Shown here piece by piece: positions 1 to 6,585 of a stretch of DNA of 10,359 nucleotides (position 1 is the first letter of the stretch; every line of letters starts with the position of its first letter). The stretch covers positions 1-10,359 of the forward strand of contig CACYBN010000135.1 in the NCBI GenBank assembly GCA_902772675.1, read 5' to 3'. Position numbers and translations under genes: made by a program. The notes beneath the pieces are model-generated. The model was given only the letters and a program-made list of their open reading frames with translations, ran no database searches and was not told where the DNA came from. The DNA is from an uncultured Erysipelotrichaceae bacterium. Lineage in GTDB: Bacteria > Bacillota_I > Bacilli_A > RF39 > UBA660.

Positions 1-1034
1 AAGAATTGTTCTACATCTATGTTAGATTCAAGTAATGAGTACATACGATAAGGTATATTTGCAGCCCTATCAGCATGGATTGTAGACAAGATAAAGTGTC
101 CAGATGATATAGAGTTACGAACTGCTGTAACAGCTTCTGCACTACGAACCTCTGAAAGTAAAATCCATATTGGGTTTTGTCTCATGCAGGTAACAAGAAC
201 GTCTGAATAACTTGCAATATTATTTGTTTTCATTGCTACTATATCACGATGTGGAAAAATTCTATCTAAGTGAAGTTCTAGTGTATCCTCGATAGTAACT
301 ACTTTTTCATTTTCAGCAGTATGACTAGCTAAATACTTTAAGAACTCAGTTTTACCTGAACCAGTTTCACCACACATGATAATATTACAATGTCCTTGAA
401 CTGCTTTTATTAAGAAATCATGTACACTAAGTGATACATAATTATCTTCAAGTAATTTTTCTTTCTTTAATCTGATCTTAGCAGGAGTCTTACGGAAAAC
501 TACTGCAATACCATTTCTAGCTATTGATTCATGAATAAAGTTCATACGTAACTCTGCAGATTCAGAGTCCAAGAATGGATGAGCCATATTAAATGTTTTA
601 CCCATTACGTTAGAACATTGGAATGCTATTTTTTCAATTAAAGAATCATTTATTCCAGGTTCTTCTACTCTATAAACACCTTTAGATAAAGTCTTTAACC
701 ATAGTTGTCCACCATTACTATAAGATATGTCTGTAACGTCATCATCTTCAAGGAATTTTTTTAGTGGACCAAATTCCATACTTGAGAAGATACTTTCATT
801 TTTTTGTCTTTTTATAAGCTCTTCTTCATCTCTTAATTCTTGAACCATATCTAGATCTTCAAAACCTAAATCATTATTTGCTTTTAATGTTTCTGTAGGT
901 TTTGTCTCTACTTTAGTAGGTTCTACTACAGGTTTAGGAGAAGCAACCGGTTGTTGTCCTTCTACAGGTTTTACTGGTGATGCTACATTTGTATTCATTC
1001 CCATACCATTTAAATTCATTGCTTCATCCATCAT
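1..1034 (-). CDS. cpaF: CpaF/TadA-type secretion ATPase of a Tad/Flp pilus system (C-terminus beyond the window)
   Basis: This is a cytoplasmic hexameric ATPase of the type II/IV secretion superfamily. It would power assembly of a Tad/Flp-type pilus or export apparatus. The first 344 codons are visible and the gene runs off the left edge. Residues 1-60 are a Pro/Val/Thr-rich linker. The N-terminal secretion-ATPase domain follows, then a Walker A motif, GETGSGKT, at residues 222-229. The acidic IEDTLEL motif is near residue 249, a Walker B-like segment (WILLSEVR) covers 290-297, and STIHA lies about 20 residues later. These occur in the family's order and spacing. Family members usually have GEVR, where this one has S294-E295. 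The start is the first ATG of an ATG-ATG pair, after AAAAGGGTGAT. It lies 33 nt below cpaB, so the two are probably cotranscribed. The platform genes tadB and tadC would be expected past the edge. The family call is firm; the Tad subtype rests on the neighbours. Confidence 0.9.
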   Translation of the reverse strand, partial: MMDEAMNLNGMGMNTNVASPVKPVEGQQPVASPKPVVEPTKVETKPTETLKANNDLGFEDLDMVQELRDEEELIKRQKNESIFSSMEFGPLKKFLEDDDVTDISYSNGGQLWLKTLSKGVYRVEEPGINDSLIEKIAFQCSNVMGKTFNMAHPFLDSESAELRMNFIHESIARNGIAVVFRKTPAKIRLKKEKLLEDNYVSLSVHDFLIKAVQGHCNIIMCGETGSGKTEFLKYLASHTAENEKVVTIEDTLELHLDRIFPHRDIVAMKTNNIASYSDVLVTCMRQNPIWILLSEVRSAEAVTAVRNSISSGHFILSTIHADRAANIPYRMYSLLESNIDVEQF

Positions 1035-1067
1035 ATCACCCTTTTCTTCTTTTAATTTCTTTTATAA

Positions 1068-2027
1068 TTAATTTTTCTTAGTGTTAGTATTATTACCGTT
1101 TGATTCGGTACCACCTTTTGTTGTTCCGCCAGATGTAGTACCTCCATTTGTCTTTCCGCCAGTTGTAGTACCTCCATTTGTTCCTCCATCAGTTGTAGTA
1201 CCACCATTATCGTTTCCTGATAATGAACCAGCTTGTGTTTGTTCTTTTTCTCCAGAATATTCAAATTCTTCAGAGTGAGAAGTTATATAATTATCTGCTT
1301 GATCACTGACCATTAAAGCTTCATCTTCAACATCAACATTTTCATTCTTATTTGGAACTAATGTTAAAGAGTAACCTAATCTACTAGCTTTTAACATACT
1401 CTTAAACTCATCATCACGTACTTCAACTATGATATAAGCAGGTACTCTAGTAGTGTCACTATCTTCGAAAACATCTAAACCATCAGAAGTTTTAACTGCT
1501 AATACTTTAACATTTTCAATATATTTACCTACATAAGGTAATGATGTAGTTTCATCATTTAATCCTAGATAAATATCAACATAAGTATTAGGAAGAATTG
1601 TATTAACATATGAAGTTCCCATATTAACTGTAAAGTAGTATAAACTAAATCCTTTTGGAGCTTGATATACAGCTTCGTTAGGTCTCTTATCTACTACTGC
1701 TGATTCATAGAATAAACTTCCTTCTGGAATCAAAGTATTAGTTGCTGAGAACTTATTAATAATTTTTTTCTTATCAGTTATAACTGAACCTTCCATTTTA
1801 TCTAATGCTGCTTTAGCAATTTGCATAGTACTAATCATATCCTCAGTAATCTTTGTCCTTGGTTGAATATTAGTATTAGCATATGGAACAGTAACTGGTT
1901 CAATAGCACTATTAACTCTTACTGTATATCCTACATATAATACAACAATACCAATTATAGCGCATAATATTGTAACAGTATTTCTATTCCCTAAGAATTT
2001 TTTTAATTTCATTTGTGTACTATTCAT
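1068..2027 (-). CDS. cpaB: CpaB/RcpC-like pilus assembly protein with SAF-type domain and Gly/Thr-rich tail
   Basis: The protein has 319 residues. It has a short basic cytoplasmic start, one membrane helix at about 18-37, and a SAF-like segment at about 45-112 that begins VTVPYANTNIQPRTKITEDM. A second globular region at about 125-225 resembles the RcpC/CpaB part. An acidic linker leads to a low-complexity Gly/Thr/Asn tail at about 268-319. CpaB proteins are envelope parts of Tad/Flp machines, and the topology places nearly everything outside the membrane. The tail is built from 10-residue units of the GGTTTxGGxN type and is not part of the usual CpaB core. The ATG follows AGGGTGAAATAAT, a good SD spacing. 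Its position directly before cpaF supports the call. It probably uses the promoter at 2404-2432, because the genes to its right end at a terminator. The SAF assignment is by eye. Confidence 0.8.
   Translation of the reverse strand: MNSTQMKLKKFLGNRNTVTILCAIIGIVVLYVGYTVRVNSAIEPVTVPYANTNIQPRTKITEDMISTMQIAKAALDKMEGSVITDKKKIINKFSATNTLIPEGSLFYESAVVDKRPNEAVYQAPKGFSLYYFTVNMGTSYVNTILPNTYVDIYLGLNDETTSLPYVGKYIENVKVLAVKTSDGLDVFEDSDTTRVPAYIIVEVRDDEFKSMLKASRLGYSLTLVPNKNENVDVEDEALMVSDQADNYITSHSEEFEYSGEKEQTQAGSLSGNDNGGTTTDGGTNGGTTTGGKTNGGTTSGGTTKGGTESNGNNTNTKKN
1101..1212. repeat. 30-bp tandem repeat inside cpaB (about 3.7 units)
   Basis: Units of 30 bp start at 1101, 1131, 1161 and 1191 (the last partial), all sharing GTAGTACC or GGTACC followed by TCCATTTG-like sequence. 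Thirty bp is ten codons, so unit changes keep the frame and alter the length of the Gly/Thr-rich tail of the CpaB-like protein. This is a coding minisatellite, so tail length could vary between strains. Confidence 0.75.
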
Positions 2028-2042
2028 ATTATTTCACCCTTT

Positions 2043-2167
2043 CTATCTTTTACTTTCTAATATTGCGTCTAGTACATTTTCAATATTTGCAGTATCTGTT
2101 TCAATTTCTTTTTTCTTAAAAGTTTATTACTTTTAAGAGGACACTCATCTATGTCATCAAAACTAAT
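2043..2167 (-). pseudogene. Decayed TadE-like gene fragment
   Basis: On the minus strand this stretch reads ISFDDIDECPLKSNKLLRKK. After a one-base shift in the six-T run at 2109-2114 it continues EIETDTANIENVLDAILESK and ends at a TAG. The intact TadE-like protein at 2967-3473 has VFKDIDECPPK at about residues 111-121 and EDAEIVNTLSGVLET at 148-162. The fragment therefore matches the C-terminal third of that protein in the same order. About 13 residues are missing between the two blocks, two in-frame TAA codons lie just upstream, and no N-terminus remains. The remnant ends 15 nt before the cpaB start, so an intact ancestor would have been the gene just upstream of cpaB. The similarity was found by eye and is short, but the DIDECP core is distinctive. 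Confidence 0.6.
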
Positions 2168-2179
2168 TGTGTATTATGA

Positions 2180-2353
2180 TTAGCTTTGTTTGACCATAAT
2201 TAACATAACAATTTTTATATCATGTATAAACACCTGTACCTTATTAGATACTGGCCTATAATAATATTTTATAACATTTGGACTATATCCGCAATCATTA
2301 ATGCAATCTTTACAACTATTATATCTACCTACTTGATAGTTTATTTTACACAT
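2180..2353 (-). pseudogene. Short Cys-rich ORF (57 codons), possible remnant of a Cys-rich secreted protein gene
   Basis: An ATG-to-TAA frame encodes 57 residues with cysteines at 2, 14, 17 and 21 (CKDCINDC) and a later YYYRPVSNKVQVF. The large Cys-rich protein of this window has a comparable junction, where its last dense cysteines (CKAEYDICANP) precede YRSVTLGDPFPDR. The ORF lies in the same frame as the TadE-like remnant and just before it, which mirrors the intact gene order of Cys-rich gene then TadE-like gene. No SD sits at a proper distance from the ATG; the nearest GAGGG is about 30 nt upstream. There is no signal peptide. I read it as the end of a deleted paralogue. A functional small Cys-rich peptide cannot be excluded. 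Confidence 0.4.
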
Positions 2354-2403
2354 GATATATATTATTTATCTTATTCCACAACACCCTCTATTTTACTATA
2401 ATA

Positions 2404-2432
2404 AGTATACAATATAAGAAGATTAAAAACAA
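2404..2432 (-). promoter_or_regulatory. Predicted sigma-A-type promoter toward cpaB/cpaF
   Basis: On the minus strand TTGTTT (2432-2427) is followed after exactly 17 nt by TATACT (2409-2404). Transcription would start near 2397 and pass through the remnant region into cpaB and cpaF, leaving a leader of about 370 nt. The terminator at 2937-2965 separates these genes from the operon to their right, so a separate promoter is expected here. In AT-rich DNA such matches occur by chance, so the confidence is moderate. Confidence 0.5.
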
Positions 2433-2438
2433 TCAATA

Positions 2439-2467
2439 TTGTTTTAATTTTTTTATTGTGATATTAT
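2439..2467 (+). promoter_or_regulatory. Predicted divergent promoter for the thioredoxin-like lipoprotein gene
   Basis: TTGTTT (2439-2444) is followed after 17 nt by TATTAT (2462-2467). Its -35 box is the mirror image of the -35 box of the minus-strand promoter, and together they form the palindrome AAACAAT-CAAT-ATTGTTT at 2427-2444. The predicted start, near 2474, would leave a very short leader that just includes the SD GAGG. That is a weakness of this call. Confidence 0.4.
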
Positions 2468-2482
2468 CTTAATGAGGTGCTT

Positions 2483-2911
2483 ATGAAAAAGAATATTTTA
2501 ATAATAGCTCTTTTCGTTGTACTAAGTTTTATGCTATCTGGATGTGGTTCTAATGATAATGAATATCTAAAAGAAATATCATATAAAGAACTAAATGAAA
2601 AAATAGAAAATAAAGATAGTTTCATATTAGAAGTAGTCCAAACTGGATGTTCAAACTGTACTGCATTTACTCCAAAATTTAAATCAGTACTTGAAGATTA
2701 TGAAATCACTGCATACCAAATGAATATAACTGATTTAAGTGAAAGTGATTCAAAAAAATTCTTAGATGACTATGATGTTGATGGAACTCCAACTATTCTT
2801 TTTTTTGTAGATGGTAAAGATTCAGGTAAAATGAAAAGACTAGAAGGTAATCAAGACAAATCAGTAATAATATCTAAACTTACTAAAGCTGGATATATAA
2901 AAGAAGATTAA
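2483..2911 (+). CDS. Thioredoxin-fold lipoprotein with CSNC active site
   Basis: The product has 142 residues and is probably a membrane-anchored extracytoplasmic thiol-disulfide oxidoreductase. Residues 1-20 are a signal peptide ending in the lipobox LSGC, with C21 as the lipidated cysteine. The thioredoxin-like domain follows. It has an active-site pair C56-S-N-C59 after the strand FILEVVQTG, and the cis-proline loop is GTPTILFF with P103. Family members in this location reduce, form or isomerise disulfides in exported proteins, but the direction cannot be read from the motif. I chose the ATG at 2483 because GAGG stands 5 nt upstream. The GTG six bases earlier lies inside that SD. It is the only plus-strand gene here and sits beside genes for Cys-rich exported proteins, which suggests they are its clients. 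Its last codons form the left arm of its own terminator. A transport-linked thioredoxin-like role unrelated to Tad is possible. Confidence 0.88.
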   Translation: MKKNILIIALFVVLSFMLSGCGSNDNEYLKEISYKELNEKIENKDSFILEVVQTGCSNCTAFTPKFKSVLEDYEITAYQMNITDLSESDSKKFLDDYDVDGTPTILFFVDGKDSGKMKRLEGNQDKSVIISKLTKAGYIKED

Positions 2912-2933
2912 TTAATTTTAATCTTCTTTTTTT
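2901..2933 (+). terminator. Intrinsic terminator of the thioredoxin-like gene
   Basis: The 11-bp arms AAGAAGATTAA (2901-2911) and TTAATCTTCTT (2918-2928) enclose a 6-nt loop. A run of seven T ends at 2933. The stop codon TAA (2909-2911) is the top of the left arm, so the coding region and the terminator overlap. Confidence 0.85.
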
Positions 2934-2978
2934 AATAAAAAAGATGGAAGTTAATTCCATCTTTTATTATTTTGTCCA
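2927..2978. repeat. Dispersed terminator-containing repeat, copy 1
   Basis: These 52 bases match 7383-7434 at 48 positions without gaps by my manual alignment. The first 23 bases are identical. Two differences fall in the hairpin loop and two near the right end. The repeat covers the tadE-like terminator and the last codons of that gene. Confidence 0.75.
2937..2965 (-). terminator. Intrinsic terminator of the TadE-like gene and its operon
   Basis: On the minus strand AAAAGATGGAA, a 5-nt loop, then TTCCATCTTTT with further T residues form an 11-bp hairpin plus U-tract, directly after the TAA of the TadE-like gene. It faces the terminator of the converging thioredoxin-like gene, so the two genes are insulated from read-through. 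Confidence 0.88.
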
Positions 2979-3473
2979 TGGTTCGTCTGTCTCTAATACT
3001 CCTGATAATGTATTGACTATTTCTGCATCTTCTACTCTATCTTCTTGTCTTACTCCTAAGAATTTTTGGATAAAGCTGAATGTTTGTGTTGATTTTATTG
3101 TTACTGTTACTTTTGGTGGACATTCATCTATATCCTTAAATACTATTTCATAGTCTCTACTTAAATCTGCTTCATTGGCAAATTTTATCATGAATTGTTC
3201 GATGAACCTTTCTTTTATTATTCTTATTGTTCCTGGTACACCTGATGTACAATGCATTGATTCTGGATCTGAATATTGTGTTACTCCATCATATCCAACT
3301 CCTGATACATATGCTGTTTTATCTATTGAGTCCATCATTGCTGCTTTTGTTATTTCTTTTAATGAATAATAATTTTGTTCATTACTTATTGTTACTTCTC
3401 CAAATACATTTATTAGTACTATTCCAACTAATCCTAATACTAGGAATAAATAACCCCATACTGATACTTTCAT
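2967..3473 (-). CDS. TadE-like small membrane-anchored pilus-associated protein
   Basis: The protein has 168 residues. It has one N-terminal hydrophobic helix at about 5-24 (GYLFLVLGLVGIVLINVFG), followed by a polar extracytoplasmic domain. Glu26 and further acidic residues follow the helix, as in TadE/TadF-type pseudopilins. The length and plan fit that group, but the sequence match is not strong enough to name it tadE. Two cysteines (C75 and C118) could form a disulfide. The second sits in FKDIDECPPK, a motif that recurs in the remnant at 2043-2167. The start is set by the strong SD GAGGGGG ahead of the ATG. The gene begins 16 nt after the stop of the large Cys-rich gene, and that TAG touches the SD, so the two are probably coupled. 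A terminator follows immediately. The role in the apparatus is inferred from topology and neighbours. Confidence 0.65.
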   Translation of the reverse strand: MKVSVWGYLFLVLGLVGIVLINVFGEVTISNEQNYYSLKEITKAAMMDSIDKTAYVSGVGYDGVTQYSDPESMHCTSGVPGTIRIIKERFIEQFMIKFANEADLSRDYEIVFKDIDECPPKVTVTIKSTQTFSFIQKFLGVRQEDRVEDAEIVNTLSGVLETDEPWTK

Positions 3474-3489
3474 TTATTTATCCCCCTCT

Positions 3490-6400
3490 CTATTTACATC
3501 CTACTGATCCAGATGATCCTAAAGTAACATAATTACTTATAGTTTCATATATAAATTGGCTACAATAAGCTCTACTATCAACTGTACTTGTATAGTTAGA
3601 AGTTTTCATATATGTTTTATAATTCTTATCATTTACTGTATCTTTTAATTTTTCTAGATCATTAGATTTAATAGTAACCATATATTCATAGTTATTATCA
3701 GTACCATTTGTTTCATCATAATATCCAGATTTAGTATCTGTAGCTTCTGTAATATAACCTGTTTTATATTTCCAGTTTAATCCAATACTATCATTCTTTT
3801 CACTTCTATCTGGGAATGGATCTCCTAATGTAACAGATCTATATACTGAATCTGCTTTTGGATTAGCACAGATATCATATTCTGCTTTACAAGATCTATA
3901 ACATTGTTCTTTATCACTATCAGATGTATATAACTTGTCACATTTACCATAACAACATTTCTTTAATGCCCAACAATCATTATTAGCTTGTTGAGAACAA
4001 CAACTGTCGAAGTAACATAACCAATAATCATTACTTCCTGGTGTATAACTATCACATGCACTACAACCAGTACATTCATTAATTTCAATTAACCAGTTAC
4101 ATCCAGCTGTTTCACAATATTCTGGACAATATAAGTTTTTACATAATCTATTACCAGCACATTTAGCTTCACAGCTACATTTTTCTTCGTAACATTTATT
4201 ATATGCTTCAGTTCCTTCAGTATATTCTTTACAAGCTTCACAATAACTTGTTTCAAATCTATAGTCACAATTTTCAGTTAAGTTAAACTCATCACAAAGT
4301 CCACCTTTGATATTAAGTTCAATCTTATTTAATTTACTATTAACATATTCAGCATATTTTTCAATATCTTTTCCATTATATAAATCGAATAGATATTCAT
4401 ATTGATATTCTCTACATAAACCTTTACCTGATTTATTACAATCCTTTTCAGAATGTGTAATCTTACCAGCTTGTTCAGTTTGTGCTTCTACGTAACTAGA
4501 TGGCATAGCATATATAACTGTTTCTTTATATACTTTAGTACCTGCTCCTACTTCAGTAGTTGAACCACCTGTACCTTGACATACATAAGTAGTTCCTTCA
4601 ATTGTAATAGTCTTAGTACCATCTACTTCTTTACCATTTACCATACATAGAATTTCTTTTTTATTATCACCTGCAGTTTCAATCTTAGAAGTACAAATTA
4701 CAGGGAACATTTGAAGTTCTTCAGTTTTTTCTGTTTCTTTAGAATCATAATCATAAGTCTTGAATTTTAAAGTAGTATCTAAACTTTCAGGTTCTGCAGT
4801 TTTAGACTCACTATAAACAACTAAATTATTAAATCTAGTTTCAGCACTTGTGATTGTTTTCTTTAAGTCACAAGAAACTATATTATATGTTCCTTTTGGA
4901 TTTCTACAATCAACAGGTTTAGGATTACAGTTAGCATCTAAGTCAGCTTGTGCCATTCTTACTTTCTTATCTTCTTCATCTGTGTATCTCTTACATTCTG
5001 CTACTGCATTATTCTTTGCTTTTTTAATTTCTTCTAACTCTTTATATAATAGAGTCTTATCTTTTACAGCATTATAAGTTGTAGATGCAACCCATTTCTT
5101 ATCTTTTGTCTTCCAATATAAAGTACATTTATTTTTATATTCTACTCTATATGCATAAGATAATTTTGCTGTATTACTTTCTGATAAATATAAAGTTTGA
5201 ATATTAGGAAGTTCTTTTAAATCCATATCTTCTTCACAAACAACTTTATAATATATTTTCTTAGAATATGCTCTACCACTAACTTTATATGATGAACCTT
5301 CAGTTTTATCACCAGTTAATTTATTTTTTTCATCGTAACAAATCTTAGCTTTAGCACTAATTGATCCACCAACATCATCTTTTCCAGAAGTAGTTGTACA
5401 TGTATGAGTCTTTGTTATTTTATTTTCATTTTTCTTATACTCTTCACATGTTTTGGCATTGTCTTTGTCACAACCTTCATCATCTTTTACTTCAGTACAT
5501 TCTTTAATGCATTGACCAACATTGTCTTTTACATTTGAACTACACCATGGAATAGCACAAGCCATTCTTGCTGCAGATCCTTTTTCAGTTCCTTGATCTC
5601 TACATGCAACATCACAACTTTCAGAACAGTCTTCACAAATTACTCCTAAGTTCCATACAGCATAACCATATCCGTATTCACATGCAGCAGCATCAAATTG
5701 TGTATAAAATTCTTGATTACCTAATTTACCAACTTTCTTAATATATCCACCATTATTACCTTTAACAACTAAATTAGCATCGTATTTTGCTACATCTCTT
5801 TCGATTGCTAGTGCATTGTAAATATTACTTGTTCCAAAGAAGTGACCCATCTCTGAAGCAGTACCATAAATATATAAATCTCTACCATGTGCTGCAAAAG
5901 CATGTGTTGCCATTAACATTTCTGCAGTAATGTAATAATCATCTACACTAGTTTGCATATCAGCAATTTGTTTATCAGTAAATCCAAATAATGATTTAAT
6001 TTCTTTTTTATTATTACCTGCATTTAATTTTTGTAATTTATATAATAAGTTATTAGCTAACCATCCACCTGTTGGATTATTATTAGCATATGTTAATGCC
6101 CAACTATTAAGTGATCCACCATTAAAATTAGGAAAGATTGTTGCGTCTTGTTTTACTTGATAATTTGCGACATATGTTCTAGCATCACTTATTGTGAAAT
6201 ATTTAGAAAAATTCTTATTAAAGAAATCAGCATCTGATAAATAACCAGTACAGTTTGCTTTATAATATAAATTCTTCTTATTTGGGTTTGAAAAATATCC
6301 GTTAAAGAATGTATCATTTGACCATACATCTACACCATTACCGATTAATTCCATCTTGTTTTTAGCTGTAACTTTATAAACTTGGAATCTAAGTCCTATG

Positions 6401-6585
6401 TTATGAGTTGCCCAACATTTATCTGAACCACATCCTAGACCATACTCACCAGCTGGAGCCCATGAAGATCCACCTCCACCAATAGTTGGAGATGTACAAT
6501 CTGCTGCTAATGCTATTGAAGGGACAAACATTAACAATGCAATAATACTTAAAATTAAACTATTTCTTTTTCTTTTTCTTTGCAT
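3490..6585 (-). CDS. Very large secreted cysteine-rich protein (1031 residues), function unknown
   Basis: I do not recognise a named family. Residues 1-27 are a signal peptide: a basic MQRKRKRN start, a hydrophobic core, and SIALA-A as a signal peptidase I site. There is no lipobox, no LPXTG motif and no C-terminal membrane helix, so the protein should be released or held by a partner. Residues 30-290 are Gly/Asn/aromatic-rich with few cysteines. About 55 cysteines occur in total. They thicken from about 300, and 25 of them fall within residues 764-906 (positions 3868-4296), often as CxxC, CC or CxC. YRSVTLGDPFPDR follows at 915-927. The middle part is Lys/Asp/Glu/Thr-rich. The ATG at 6585 is preferred over the GTG at 6594 because AGGTG ends 6 nt before it and overlaps that GTG. 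It overlaps the upstream gene by 26 nt, so translation is probably coupled. A surface adhesin, a pilus tip or a matrix protein are all possible. Confidence 0.85.
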   Translation of the reverse strand: MQRKRKRNSLILSIIALLMFVPSIALAADCTSPTIGGGGSSWAPAGEYGLGCGSDKCWATHNIGLRFQVYKVTAKNKMELIGNGVDVWSNDTFFNGYFSNPNKKNLYYKANCTGYLSDADFFNKNFSKYFTISDARTYVANYQVKQDATIFPNFNGGSLNSWALTYANNNPTGGWLANNLLYKLQKLNAGNNKKEIKSLFGFTDKQIADMQTSVDDYYITAEMLMATHAFAAHGRDLYIYGTASEMGHFFGTSNIYNALAIERDVAKYDANLVVKGNNGGYIKKVGKLGNQEFYTQFDAAACEYGYGYAVWNLGVICEDCSESCDVACRDQGTEKGSAARMACAIPWCSSNVKDNVGQCIKECTEVKDDEGCDKDNAKTCEEYKKNENKITKTHTCTTTSGKDDVGGSISAKAKICYDEKNKLTGDKTEGSSYKVSGRAYSKKIYYKVVCEEDMDLKELPNIQTLYLSESNTAKLSYAYRVEYKNKCTLYWKTKDKKWVASTTYNAVKDKTLLYKELEEIKKAKNNAVAECKRYTDEEDKKVRMAQADLDANCNPKPVDCRNPKGTYNIVSCDLKKTITSAETRFNNLVVYSESKTAEPESLDTTLKFKTYDYDSKETEKTEELQMFPVICTSKIETAGDNKKEILCMVNGKEVDGTKTITIEGTTYVCQGTGGSTTEVGAGTKVYKETVIYAMPSSYVEAQTEQAGKITHSEKDCNKSGKGLCREYQYEYLFDLYNGKDIEKYAEYVNSKLNKIELNIKGGLCDEFNLTENCDYRFETSYCEACKEYTEGTEAYNKCYEEKCSCEAKCAGNRLCKNLYCPEYCETAGCNWLIEINECTGCSACDSYTPGSNDYWLCYFDSCCSQQANNDCWALKKCCYGKCDKLYTSDSDKEQCYRSCKAEYDICANPKADSVYRSVTLGDPFPDRSEKNDSIGLNWKYKTGYITEATDTKSGYYDETNGTDNNYEYMVTIKSNDLEKLKDTVNDKNYKTYMKTSNYTSTVDSRAYCSQFIYETISNYVTLGSSGSVGCK

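Noticed and set aside
1101..1212. Regular 30-bp repeats suggestive of a CRISPR array
   Set aside because: The units are contiguous with no unique spacers and keep the frame of a coding region.
1081..1278. Plus-strand ORF with a repeated VPPF pattern, suggestive of a proline-rich protein
   Set aside because: It is the antisense reading of the Gly/Thr repeat of the CpaB-like gene, with no SD and no homology seen.
2397..2402. Perfect TATAAT on the plus strand upstream of the lipoprotein gene
   Set aside because: No acceptable -35 box stands 16-18 nt upstream, and the palindrome lies between it and the gene. The pair at 2439-2467 is better, although its leader is short.
2477..2482. GTG at 2477 as start of the lipoprotein gene
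   Set aside because: It lies within the SD GAGGTG of the ATG at 2483, which gives the normal short signal peptide start MKKN.
4850..5077. Plus-strand hydrophobic ORF of 75 codons inside the Cys-rich gene
   Set aside because: It is the antisense of a Lys/Glu-rich coding stretch and has no SD or neighbouring promoter.
5600..6585. Thioester adhesin domain in the N-terminal part of the Cys-rich protein
   Set aside because: The region has lone cysteines and aromatic-rich helices, but I cannot place the paired Cys and Gln motifs that define thioester adhesins.
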